Assembly (NCBI GenBank): GCA_007128045.1
Contig: SKYG01000243.1
Coordinates: 1-35,419, forward strand
Length of the DNA: 35,419 bases
Direction: 5' to 3'
From: Bacteroidales bacterium
GTDB taxonomy: Bacteria; Bacteroidota; Bacteroidia; Bacteroidales; UBA7960
Part shown: piece after piece, positions 16,967 through 24,470 of the stretch
Position numbering within the stretch: the stretch's first letter is position 1
How the letters are laid out: the number at the start of each line of letters is the position of its first letter
Notes under the pieces: model-generated
Database searches by the model: none
Told to the model about the DNA's origin: nothing
Seen by the model: only the letters and a program-made list of their open reading frames with translations
Translations under genes and position numbers: made by a program

Positions 16967-17887
16967 TTTATTCACCCTAAACGTCTCGTCGCCTTTCTCA
17001 AAAAAGTTTACGATCTGCTGTGCGGCGGCGATACCTGCGTTAATGTTTGCCTCTGATGTTTGCGCACCCATCTTCTTGGCGGTAAATACAAACCTGCCGG
17101 GGTATTTCGATTGAAACTCCCCCAGGCAATCAGGAGCGATGTCAGACAAATATTTGAAGTCACTACGATCTTGCATGATCTTCATCAAGTCATCTTCATG
17201 AATAACTTCCTTTCTTGCAGTGTTTACCAGCATACCTCCCTTGGGAAGCAATGAAAGCAGTTGGTAATTGATCGACTTCTTTGTCTTGTCGTTGGCGGGA
17301 ATATGCAACGACACAAACTTACATGTCTTATACAACTCCTCCACACTATCGAGAGCGATCACACCATCCTTTTTCATATCTTCTTTCGAGACAAATGGAT
17401 CAAACCCATACACATCCATCCCAAAGCCTTTGGCAATCAGGGCAACGTATTTCCCCACATTGCCATAGGCGTGAATTCCGATCTTTTTACCACGTAACTC
17501 AGAACCCGATGTACCGTTGAACCCATTGCGGAGGGCATAAATCATCATTCCGAAGGCCAGTTCTGCAACGGCATTCGAGTTTTGCCCGGGGGTGTTCATG
17601 GCTACCACACCATGGTCGTTACAAGCTGTCAGATCAATATTGTCGTATCCGGCACCAGCACGAACCACGATTTTGAGGTTCGGTGCCGATTCGATCACCT
17701 CCCGGCTGGCCTGATCACTTCTTATTATCATGGCATCTGCCGATGCAGCAACCTCTTTAAGCTCGTCAACAGAGGTATACTTCTCCAGCAAGATCATGGT
17801 GTATCCAGCCTCATCCAGTACATTTTTTATACCATCTACTGCCACCGGCGCAAAGGGCTTCTCAGTAGCAACCAATACTTTTTTCAT
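16964..17887 (-). CDS. serA: D-3-phosphoglycerate dehydrogenase, short ACT-less type
   Basis: 307 residues, compared with about 410 for E. coli SerA; the regulatory ACT domain is absent. It oxidises 3-phosphoglycerate to 3-phosphohydroxypyruvate with NAD, the first step of serine synthesis. The NAD fold has IGIHAYGNVGK at 136-146, with Ala in place of the first Gly of GxGxxG. The active-site Arg is Arg225 (NTARKEVIHEDDL). The canonical catalytic His (TPHIGG) is replaced by Lys-Lys at 271-272 in TAKKMGAQTSEAN. This combination is known from Entamoeba histolytica PGDH and Bacteroides-type enzymes (type III). It lies between serC and the DUF1015 gene. With no ACT domain, serine feedback through that domain is not expected. 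Confidence 0.93.
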   Translation of the reverse strand: MKKVLVATEKPFAPVAVDGIKNVLDEAGYTMILLEKYTSVDELKEVAASADAMIIRSDQASREVIESAPNLKIVVRAGAGYDNIDLTACNDHGVVAMNTPGQNSNAVAELAFGMMIYALRNGFNGTSGSELRGKKIGIHAYGNVGKYVALIAKGFGMDVYGFDPFVSKEDMKKDGVIALDSVEELYKTCKFVSLHIPANDKTKKSINYQLLSLLPKGGMLVNTARKEVIHEDDLMKIMQDRSDFKYLSDIAPDCLGEFQSKYPGRFVFTAKKMGAQTSEANINAGIAAAQQIVNFFEKGDETFRVNK

Positions 17888-17941
17888 GTTATATATGATT
17901 TAAGTGTTCATTAAATAGTTCATTGTGAGCAACTCTCAGAG

Positions 17942-17970
17942 GTTTGCGAGTTACGGGTTGCGGGTTGCGG
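17942..17970 (+). repeat. GTTGCGG heptamer array upstream of serA
   Basis: GTTTGCGA, GTTACGG, GTTGCGG, GTTGCGG. In the sense of serA (minus) this reads CCGCAACCCGCAACCCG, the same units as the GCAACCC pair directly before lpxB at 26207-26220. It lies about 55 nt before the serA start. Confidence 0.8.
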
Positions 17971-17972
17971 AT

Positions 17973-18083
17973 TCTCATTTCTCACCGCTCAGCGCTAAAT
18001 TCTCACCGCTCAGGGCTAAACTCTCAGCGCTAAACTCTCAGGGCTAAACTCTCACCGCTAAACTCTCACCGCTCAGCGCTCTA
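17973..18083 (+). repeat. CTCASCGCTMAA-type array holding the serC stop
   Basis: Degenerate units built from CTCACCG, CTCAGCG, CTCAGGG and CTAAACT alternate in 7-nt steps for about 110 bp. The last unit, GCTCTA, supplies the TAG stop codon of serC (18081-18083, minus). The GCTC heptamer family recurs at 21909-21978. Confidence 0.88.
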
Positions 18084-19154
18084 TTTACCGTGGAGACGTT
18101 CAAATTCCTGCATGGCTTCAATCAGTGCGACAACACTCTCACGTTCCAGCGCATTGTAGGTGGAGGCCCTGAATCCGCCCACCGACCGGTGACCTTTCAG
18201 GCCTGACATGCCCCTTTCGGCAGTAAACTTAAGGAAGTCTTGTTCCAGTTCTTTATATTCGGGCTGCATCACGAATACCACGTTCATGATCGAACGGCTT
18301 TCTCTTTCCACAGGAGTGGTAAACAGGGTATTGCGCTCAATCTCGCTATACAGCAGGGCCGCTTTCTCCTGATTCATTTTGTGCATTACTTCCACGCCAC
18401 CGAGCTTCTTGATCCAGCGAAGCGTTTCCATACAGGTATAGATGGGCAGACACGGAGGGGTATTAAACATCGACCCATTGTCAATATGTATTTTATAGTC
18501 TAACATGGATGGAATCTTCCGGTCTACCTTACCCAGGATATCTTCTCTGATAACCACAAAGGCAACCCCGGCGGGACCCAGGTTCTTCTGTGCACCACCA
18601 TAAATGATCCCATATTTGGACACATCCACAGGCCGGCTGAAAATATCAGACGACATGTCGGCAACCAGTGGCACAGGGCTGTCGATATCCTCCAATATCT
18701 CGGTGCCAAAAATGGTATTGTTGGTAGTGATATGGAAATAATCTGCATCAGCAGGAATCGTGAACCCCTTGGGTATATAGGAAAAATTCTTATCGGATGA
18801 TGAGGCAACCACCTCTACCTCACCAAATAATTTGGCTTCTTTTATCGCCTTCTTGGCCCAGGTGCCTGTTTCCAGATAGGCAGCCTTTTTATTCAACAAA
18901 TTGTAAGGCACCATACAGAATTGCATGCTGGCACCACCTCCCAGGAACAACACCTGATAACCATCAGGAATGTTTAACACCTCCTTAAACAAGGCAACAG
19001 CTTCGTCCATTACAGCCTGAAAATCCTTACCACGGTGCGATATCTCCATAACAGACAAACCTATCCCATTTAGGTCGAGAACTGCTTTAGCAGTATTCTC
19101 AATTACTTCTCTGGCCAGCACTGAAGGGCCTGCACTAAAATTATGCTTCTTCAT
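18081..19154 (-). CDS. serC: phosphoserine aminotransferase
   Basis: 357 residues from the ATG at 19154; the frame opens 10 codons earlier, but MKKHNFSAGPSVL is the standard family start. It is a class V PLP enzyme that converts 3-phosphohydroxypyruvate and glutamate to phosphoserine, step two of serine synthesis, and also acts in pyridoxine synthesis in some bacteria. Visible motifs: NFSAGP at 5-10, GGGASMQF at 72-79, the PLP-binding Lys190 in YGGAQKNLGPAG, and a C-terminal GLKGHRSVGGFRASTYNA. First gene of the serC-serA-DUF1015 run; the serA start is about 190 nt downstream across two repeat arrays. A weak promoter candidate (CAAATTTG at 19297-19304) lies upstream. Confidence 0.96.
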   Translation of the reverse strand: MKKHNFSAGPSVLAREVIENTAKAVLDLNGIGLSVMEISHRGKDFQAVMDEAVALFKEVLNIPDGYQVLFLGGGASMQFCMVPYNLLNKKAAYLETGTWAKKAIKEAKLFGEVEVVASSSDKNFSYIPKGFTIPADADYFHITTNNTIFGTEILEDIDSPVPLVADMSSDIFSRPVDVSKYGIIYGGAQKNLGPAGVAFVVIREDILGKVDRKIPSMLDYKIHIDNGSMFNTPPCLPIYTCMETLRWIKKLGGVEVMHKMNQEKAALLYSEIERNTLFTTPVERESRSIMNVVFVMQPEYKELEQDFLKFTAERGMSGLKGHRSVGGFRASTYNALERESVVALIEAMQEFERLHGK

Positions 19155-19346
19155 GATTTTTTGGTTTTTATTTAAGTTTGACACAGTCTGCTATGCGTAC
19201 CCTACCCTCTGAAAATCCATCACGGTTTTCCGGCAAGAAAAAAAACACCTTAAAAAGCGTAATTAATAAAAGAAAACCCTATAAGAGTAGCGAATGCAAA
19301 TTTGAGAAATTATTCTCATAGAAAAAAGAAAATAATTCAAAAACAA

Positions 19347-20492
19347 TTATTCATGTTTATCTTGCTGCTTTCTGTTCCTGGCATCCACATCTTCCTCCAA
19401 CAACCATTTCCCATCCCTGAAGATCAGTCCGTCGAAGACTTCTCCCTCAGGTACATAGTGCTGGTGCTGTCCTTTCAGGTTTTTTTGCATGGGCATCAGG
19501 CGGTCAAATACGATCATGGGCGTCATCGCCTGGCGTGTTTTGCTGTACAACTCATCATACAACAATCCCATAGACACCCTCACTGAATACTCAAACACCA
19601 GACGGTATGGCTCATGGCCCTCCAGGTCAAACACCGGCGCACCAAACACCGGCTCCCCATCCCGGAACGATAAAGGTTCGACAATCCGCTTCCTGCTATA
19701 AGCATTGTCTCCACGCCACCCCAGCAACACATAATGATCCTCGCCTGCATGCCGGTTGGTGATCAGTTCATAGTAATAACTGCCATACCAATTACTCCCT
19801 GTAAATTCGACAGATGTCACATCTCCGGCAAACCTGGCATCCTCTCTCAATTTAAAAATCATACCACTCTTATGATTTCGGCCTTCAGTCAATTCACCAG
19901 GGTATCCATTTTCATATTCAGCAAAAACAGTTGCAGAATCATCGTGAGTTGGATTCAGGTTATCATCGTGGGATGGATGTATCTGATCATCATGGGATAT
20001 ATCTGTTTTCTCATCGTGGGATGGGCCTGTACCGCTTTCATGGTATGGCATTTCAACTGAACCGGCAAATGTATCTCCATACTGTATATAGCCAAAGTAA
20101 CGAAATTGCTGATTCGACAAGGGCACATACCAGGTGATGATCCGAAAGCTTGAGTCGGAGGGCTGCAACATTGAAACAGTGATCAGCGAATCGAACGGAT
20201 GGTGCATGGAGCACTCTTCGTAGAGCACCTCAAGCAGGTAATTTGCGAACAGTTGGTTGTTGGCCAAACGGACAGAGTCCTCTGTGGGCCTCACTATATT
20301 CAGCGACAGGATCTTTAATGAATCTTCAGCCAGTACAAAGAAACCAGGAGGCTCCAGCGCATCAACAGCGAGCGTATCTGCCTTCAGGGTATCCAACGAC
20401 ATGACATCAGGCCTGTCTGCCGGCATGGAACTGCCCGAGAAGGCCCATGGCCATAGCACTAACCATACAGACAACGCAATCAGGATACGCAT
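19347..20492 (-). CDS. exported hypothetical protein with four HDD octapeptide repeats
   Basis: 381 residues from the ATG at 20492; a GTG three codons earlier is possible. The N-terminus is a signal peptide (MRILIALSVWLVLWPWAFSGSS), with no lipobox Cys. I do not recognise a named family. The C-terminal half looks like a globular domain (VLLGWRGDNAYSRKRIV, FGAPVFD, FEYSVRVSMGLLYD). At about 158-189 there are four 8-residue repeats (SHDEKTDI, SHDDQIHP, SHDDNLNP, THDDSATV), acidic and His-rich, preceded by a degenerate copy. The repeat could bind divalent metal or be a spacer; that is a guess. It is divergent from the LuxC-type reductase and convergent with nothing. Probably periplasmic or secreted. 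Confidence 0.75.
   Translation of the reverse strand: MRILIALSVWLVLWPWAFSGSSMPADRPDVMSLDTLKADTLAVDALEPPGFFVLAEDSLKILSLNIVRPTEDSVRLANNQLFANYLLEVLYEECSMHHPFDSLITVSMLQPSDSSFRIITWYVPLSNQQFRYFGYIQYGDTFAGSVEMPYHESGTGPSHDEKTDISHDDQIHPSHDDNLNPTHDDSATVFAEYENGYPGELTEGRNHKSGMIFKLREDARFAGDVTSVEFTGSNWYGSYYYELITNRHAGEDHYVLLGWRGDNAYSRKRIVEPLSFRDGEPVFGAPVFDLEGHEPYRLVFEYSVRVSMGLLYDELYSKTRQAMTPMIVFDRLMPMQKNLKGQHQHYVPEGEVFDGLIFRDGKWLLEEDVDARNRKQQDKHE
19926..20021 (-). repeat. 24-bp in-frame tandem repeat encoding [ST]HD[DE] octapeptides
   Basis: Four 24-bp units within the hypothetical exported protein gene encode SHDE/SHDD/SHDD/THDD followed by four variable residues. The period equals three octamers, so unit gain or loss keeps the reading frame. 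Confidence 0.88.
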
Positions 20493-20556
20493 CGACAACA
20501 CTTTTTGTTATAACTTTACAGAGCGGAATTTATTGCACAATCATGATCACGAAGTT

Positions 20557-21762
20557 ATGAATTCAAAAAACCGACAGCAAATAAAACACATCAAAGCATT
20601 TATACAGCTGGGCGAATACCTTAATGACATTGTCACTGCACTCGACCACCACGATCTTTCAGCTTTAAACAGTGATGCCTTACGAAATATGTACCATGCA
20701 GCCGTCAAGGCGGGTGAAGAGAATGCCTGGTTCACAAGAGAGTCTGTGATCAAGGCGCTGAAGTCACTGACATATATGCTGAGACCAGGTGCATTCGACA
20801 CATGGCTCACCAGCTACCAGGAGCTCAACAACCCAACCACTGAACCACCTTCCCGGATATTGGTGATCATGGCAGGCAATATCCCACTGGTAGGGTTTCA
20901 TGATATGCTATGTGTGCTTATTAGTGGTCACCACCTTACAGCAAAACTTTCCTCACAAGACACCAAGCTCCCTCAAGCATTGGGAGACCTTCTCATCAAC
21001 ATTGAACCATCACTGGCACACCAAATCACCTTAATGGAAGGCCCGGCCACCCATTTCGACGCCGTTATCGCCACAGGCAGCAACAATTCATCCCGCTATT
21101 TCGACTATTACTTTGGCAAATATCCCCACATCATACGTAAAAACAGAAGCTCCATGGCGGTGCTCTCCGGCAGGGAGTCTGCAATGGAACTCTCATTCCT
21201 TGGCGATGATGTATTCTCCTATTTCGGCCTCGGATGCCGTAACGTATCCATGATCTTTATTCCTGAACAGTTCGACCTGCAGATTCTGACCGATGCCTGG
21301 CAGAGCCATAACAGGCTCCGGATGCACTCAAAATACATAAACAACCATGATTACCAGAAGGCCATCATGATAGTAAATAAAGTTCCTTTTACCGACACAG
21401 GGTTTTGTTTGCTGAAAGAAGATCCCAGTCTACACTCACCTGTTTCGGTGATCCACTATCAACGGTATCGACACAAAGACGAGGTCTTGCGCTTTATCAA
21501 AAGACACGAGAACGACCTGCAATGCGTGGTGGCAAGTCCACATACAAACCTATCCCAATTCTCATCAAAAAAAGATATTGCAGCAGATGGCGTTCAGAAT
21601 GAGCCAACTGACAGCCCCCTGACACAACAGCTTACTACTATACCACCCGGATCTGGCCAGAAACCCGAACTATGGGATTATCCCGATGGCGTGGATACCA
21701 TGAAGTTTTTAAGTGAGTTGCGGGCCTGTCTCGAACGAAGTGAGAGCCCCCCTACGGATTGA
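20557..21762 (+). CDS. LuxC-type acyl-CoA reductase
   Basis: 401 residues from the ATG at 20557; the frame is open back to 20257, but that part lies antisense over the neighbouring gene. It is an aldehyde-dehydrogenase superfamily member of the LuxC branch, which reduces acyl-CoA to fatty aldehyde with NADPH. The likely nucleophile is Cys227 in YFGLGCRNVS. Other family segments are SRILVIMAGNIPLVGFHD at 99-116, IATGSNNSSRYFDYYFGKYPHIIRKNR at about 171-197, and the C-terminal ELWDYPDGVDTMKFL. Bacteroidota commonly carry one such gene near serC, here without luciferase or LuxD/LuxE partners. Physiological role unproven. Upstream, TAACTTTA is a one-mismatch promoter candidate. Confidence 0.85.
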   Translation: MNSKNRQQIKHIKAFIQLGEYLNDIVTALDHHDLSALNSDALRNMYHAAVKAGEENAWFTRESVIKALKSLTYMLRPGAFDTWLTSYQELNNPTTEPPSRILVIMAGNIPLVGFHDMLCVLISGHHLTAKLSSQDTKLPQALGDLLINIEPSLAHQITLMEGPATHFDAVIATGSNNSSRYFDYYFGKYPHIIRKNRSSMAVLSGRESAMELSFLGDDVFSYFGLGCRNVSMIFIPEQFDLQILTDAWQSHNRLRMHSKYINNHDYQKAIMIVNKVPFTDTGFCLLKEDPSLHSPVSVIHYQRYRHKDEVLRFIKRHENDLQCVVASPHTNLSQFSSKKDIAADGVQNEPTDSPLTQQLTTIPPGSGQKPELWDYPDGVDTMKFLSELRACLERSESPPTD

Positions 21763-21764
21763 GG

Positions 21765-21905
21765 GTTGCCAGGTTACCAGGTTGTGGTTGATTTTCTGTA
21801 AGTGCGACCCTTGTGGTCGCCCGTTGCCGAATTACCAGGTTGTGGTTGATTTTCTGTAAGTGCGACCCTTGTGGTCGCCCGTTGCCGGATTACCAGGTTG
21901 CGGGT
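21765..21905 (+). repeat. 58-bp direct repeat (two copies plus part) with an internal hairpin
   Basis: Copies at 21774-21831 and 21832-21889 differ by a single base, and a third begins at 21890 (TTACCAGGTTGCGGG). Each contains GCGACC-CTTGT-GGTCGC (21804-21820 and 21862-21878), a perfect 6-bp hairpin, inside GTTACCAG/GTTGCCG units of the family at 1564-1630. It lies between the LuxC-type gene and the convergent decarboxylase gene. Confidence 0.92.
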
Positions 21906-21908
21906 TTT

Positions 21909-21978
21909 CTCAGTGCTCATTGCTCAACGCTCTGTGCTCAGTGCTCATTGCTCAGTGCTCATTGCTCAACGCTCTGTG
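21909..21978 (+). repeat. CTCNNNG heptamer array, 10 units with higher-order pattern
   Basis: Ten exact heptamers whose variable triplets follow AGT, ATT, AAC, TGT, AGT, ATT, AGT, ATT, AAC, TGT. The four-unit block is repeated with a two-unit block between. A short CTCACCATTCACC tail (about 21986-21998) then contains the decarboxylase stop codon (21994-21996, minus). Confidence 0.93.
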
Positions 21979-21993
21979 CTAGTTTCTCACCAT

Positions 21994-23394
21994 TCACCGC
22001 CTGGCTTCCAGAAGCAACTCCCAAGCCTTCTTCACGTGTTTCAGTTTTGTGTTGGCCTGCCCCACAGCCAGTCTTATAGAATATTTCCCATTCAATACAG
22101 TATGGGTCAGATATACCGATCCAGCATCGTTAACGGTTTCCAGCAGTTGTTTATTGATTTGGGTGAGTTCCTCTTCCGAATGCGTTCCTGGGTTATAGCG
22201 GAAACATACCAGGCTTAGCTGAGGAGGTGCTGTAAGCTCAAATCCGGGTTCTTCCTCAACCCATGTAGCAAATTGTCTCGCCAGGTCTACGTGGCCCCTT
22301 ACCATCTGTTGCAGTCCTTCCACACCGTAGCTTCTGATCACGAACCACAGCTTCAACGCCCTGAATCTTCTACCAAGCTGAATACCCCAGTCGCGGTAGT
22401 TTTTAACCTGTCCGTCGGCAGCTGTCTTCAGGTATTCCGGGTTTATGCTGAGTGTTTGAATGAGCGTTTCGGGATCTTTTACGAAATAGGCTGAGCAGTC
22501 GAAGTTGGTAAGCATCCACTTATGGGGGTTAAAGACGAAAGAATCGGCTTGTTCCACCCCGTGCATAAAGTGCCTGAGCTCGGGCACGATAGCCGCCGTG
22601 CCTGCAAAGGCAGCATCTATGTGCAGCCAAACAGAATATTTTTTGCAGATGGCAGCGATGGAGTATACAGGATCCATGGCCATCGACGAGGTAGACCCCA
22701 GGGTGGCCACCACACAGGCAGGTGCCATGCCACTGTCGATATCCTTCTGTATAGCTGCCTCCAGCTTCTCAGGTATCATAGCAAAAGCTTCGTTGGTATC
22801 AATATAACAGAGGTTATCTTTTCCGTACCCTGCGATCTTGACACCCTTTTCGATGCTGGAATGTGCTTCGCGAGAAGCATATACCCGGAGAGGCTGTCGC
22901 ACGCCACTTTCATTCGATGCGAAGCCGGTAGCCTTTTCCCTGGCCGACAGCAGGGCACATAGTGTGGCTGTAGATGCGGTATCCTGTATTACGCCCTTCA
23001 TATGGGATGACAACCCAAGCATCCGGCCAAGCCATTCCATCACCCGCTCTTCCAGCTCTGCCGCAGCGGGTGAAGTCTGCCATATCATACATTGTGCCCC
23101 CAGCCCAGCCGTCAGCAACTCAGCAAGTACCGACTCCGGACTGTTGTTCGCCGGGAAGTAGGCAAACCATCCGGGGTGTTGCCAGTGTGTGATACCCGGC
23201 ATGATGATGCGTTTAAAGTCGGAGAAGAGCACGTCTATGGGTTCTCCGACAGTGGGGGGCACTTCAGGAAGCTGGTATAGTATGTCGCCCGGCTCAACCC
23301 TTGCCTTCAACGGCAGACCTTCTACCTGTTCAAAATAATCTGCCAGCCAATCAATAAAATCATAACCTGCCTGCCTGAATGCTTCCTTATCCAT
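21994..23394 (-). CDS. PLP-dependent group II decarboxylase, aromatic L-amino acid type
   Basis: 466 residues from the ATG at 23394; a TTG 20 codons upstream is open but non-conserved. It matches aromatic amino acid (tyrosine/DOPA/tryptophan/phenylalanine) decarboxylases from end to end: MDKEAFRQAGYDFIDWLADYF start, P.ITHWQHPGWFAYFP at about 66-81, the His stacking on PLP at 178 (REAHSSIEKG), HIDAAFAGTAAI at about 258-269 with Asp260 pairing the pyridine nitrogen, and PLP-binding Lys292 in FNPHKWMLTNFD. It would turn an aromatic amino acid into its amine and CO2. There is no amino acid/amine antiporter beside it, so it is not an obvious acid-resistance pair. The exact substrate cannot be told by eye. 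Confidence 0.9.
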   Translation of the reverse strand: MDKEAFRQAGYDFIDWLADYFEQVEGLPLKARVEPGDILYQLPEVPPTVGEPIDVLFSDFKRIIMPGITHWQHPGWFAYFPANNSPESVLAELLTAGLGAQCMIWQTSPAAAELEERVMEWLGRMLGLSSHMKGVIQDTASTATLCALLSAREKATGFASNESGVRQPLRVYASREAHSSIEKGVKIAGYGKDNLCYIDTNEAFAMIPEKLEAAIQKDIDSGMAPACVVATLGSTSSMAMDPVYSIAAICKKYSVWLHIDAAFAGTAAIVPELRHFMHGVEQADSFVFNPHKWMLTNFDCSAYFVKDPETLIQTLSINPEYLKTAADGQVKNYRDWGIQLGRRFRALKLWFVIRSYGVEGLQQMVRGHVDLARQFATWVEEEPGFELTAPPQLSLVCFRYNPGTHSEEELTQINKQLLETVNDAGSVYLTHTVLNGKYSIRLAVGQANTKLKHVKKAWELLLEARR

Positions 23395-23455
23395 ACCATA
23401 TACATTATCTTGTATGATGTCCGGCAAATATCTGACAATTTCAGTACCAGACAAC

Positions 23456-23560
23456 CCTTCAATCTTAAACCTTCAACCTTCGACCTTCGACCTTCAACCT
23501 TCAACCTTCGACCTTCAACCTTCGACCTTCGACCTTCGACCTTCGACCTTCGACCTTTTA
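23456..23560 (+). repeat. CCTTCRA heptamer array, 15 units
   Basis: Fifteen 7-nt units from 23456 to 23560. Thirteen are CCTTCAA or CCTTCGA; one is TCTTAAA and the last is CCTTTTA. It fills most of the spacer between the metallopeptidase stop and the decarboxylase start. Same family as 27430-27450, 31138-31200 and 35370-35397. Confidence 0.95.
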
Positions 23561-23587
23561 TATGCCTATCCCATGATAGACACCTTA

Positions 23588-24262
23588 CTACCGCCGTCCT
23601 AAAAATATCATGATATAGTAGAGCAATGTTGCCAGGGAGCCCAATGCGGCCACAACATAAGTCAGTGAAGCCCACTTGAGGGCATCTTTAGCATGAACAT
23701 GCTCCTGACCGCTTGTCATACCGGTATCTGTTAGCCAGACCAGGGCGCGTTTGGTGGCGTTAAACTCTACAGGCAGGGTGATGAAGCTGAACAGGGTGGT
23801 CATGGCAAACATGATGATGCCTGCGAGGAGTATCCCAGGCATGGTTTCTACAGTGAATATGCCCGCCAGAAGGATCCATTGCATATACCTGGAGCTGATG
23901 CTTACCACGGGTACCAGTTTGGAACGCATTTGCAGGAATGCATAGGCCTTTGCATGCTGCACAGCATGACCACATTCATGGGCAGCAACAGCAGCTGCAG
24001 CAATGCTGCGACCAGAATACACCTCCGGGCTGAGGTTTACCGTACGATCCATCGGGTTGTAATGGTCTGTAAGACGACCAGGTGTGGAGATGACCCGCAC
24101 TCCACCAATTCCATTGTCAGACAACATCTTCATGGCCACCTCACGCCCTGTAAGGCCGGTACGAAGCGGTATCCTTGAATATTTTGCGAAACGGGATTTT
24201 AACTGATTGGAAACCAACCAGCTGATAAGCATAAAAACCCCAAAAATGATGAAAATTCCCAT
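23588..24262 (-). CDS. membrane zinc metallopeptidase, YugP family
   Basis: 224 residues from the ATG at 24262. The open frame runs 42 codons further, but MGIFIIFGVFMLISWLVS is the family's usual start with its first membrane helix. The zinc-peptidase motif HECGH is at 95-99, and a likely third ligand, Glu166, lies in VEFNATKRAL after the helical pair. Further hydrophobic segments at about 130-160 and 200-222 anchor it in the inner membrane. The family (Zn_metallopeptidase_2, B. subtilis YugP) is widespread but its substrate is unknown; membrane-protein quality control is a plausible guess. Divergent from the DUF502 gene across about 210 bp. Confidence 0.9.
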   Translation of the reverse strand: MGIFIIFGVFMLISWLVSNQLKSRFAKYSRIPLRTGLTGREVAMKMLSDNGIGGVRVISTPGRLTDHYNPMDRTVNLSPEVYSGRSIAAAAVAAHECGHAVQHAKAYAFLQMRSKLVPVVSISSRYMQWILLAGIFTVETMPGILLAGIIMFAMTTLFSFITLPVEFNATKRALVWLTDTGMTSGQEHVHAKDALKWASLTYVVAALGSLATLLYYIMIFLGRR

Positions 24263-24410
24263 ATAAGTAAAATTTAAGTATTCAGATTTTAAACAATTAA
24301 ATGCCGCCAAATGTTTCTCAAAAAGTAAGCCACCTTGTTGTTCCTTGCCAAATTGACACCAGTTAAAAAAAGTTAATCCGGAATACATGGTATAATCACG
24401 GCTATTGCAC

Positions 24411-24418
24411 TACCTTTG
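24411..24418 (+). promoter_or_regulatory. DUF502 gene promoter -7 element (TACCTTTG)
   Basis: Exact TAnnTTTG match. Transcription from about 24425 would exclude the first codons of the longer open frame, which supports the start at 24471. Confidence 0.5.
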
Positions 24419-24470
24419 TTATACAAACATACATTCTGTAACTATTTTTCAGATTATCCAGCTACATCCT

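Noticed and set aside
16733..17114. Plus-strand open frames giving LQTFRPSD-like peptides
   Set aside because: They are translations of the CYTTCAGA array, which lacks stops in any plus frame, running on antisense to serA. No start context or domain.
19926..20021. Intergenic octamer array
   Set aside because: The 24-bp repeat is inside an open frame and does not resolve into 8-nt units; treated as a protein repeat.
20257..20556. 100-residue N-terminal extension of the LuxC-type reductase
   Set aside because: It lies antisense within the exported hypothetical gene and resembles no LuxC protein.
23410..23613. Plus-strand frames reading STFDLRPSTF
   Set aside because: Translation of the CCTTCRA heptamers; no conserved protein.
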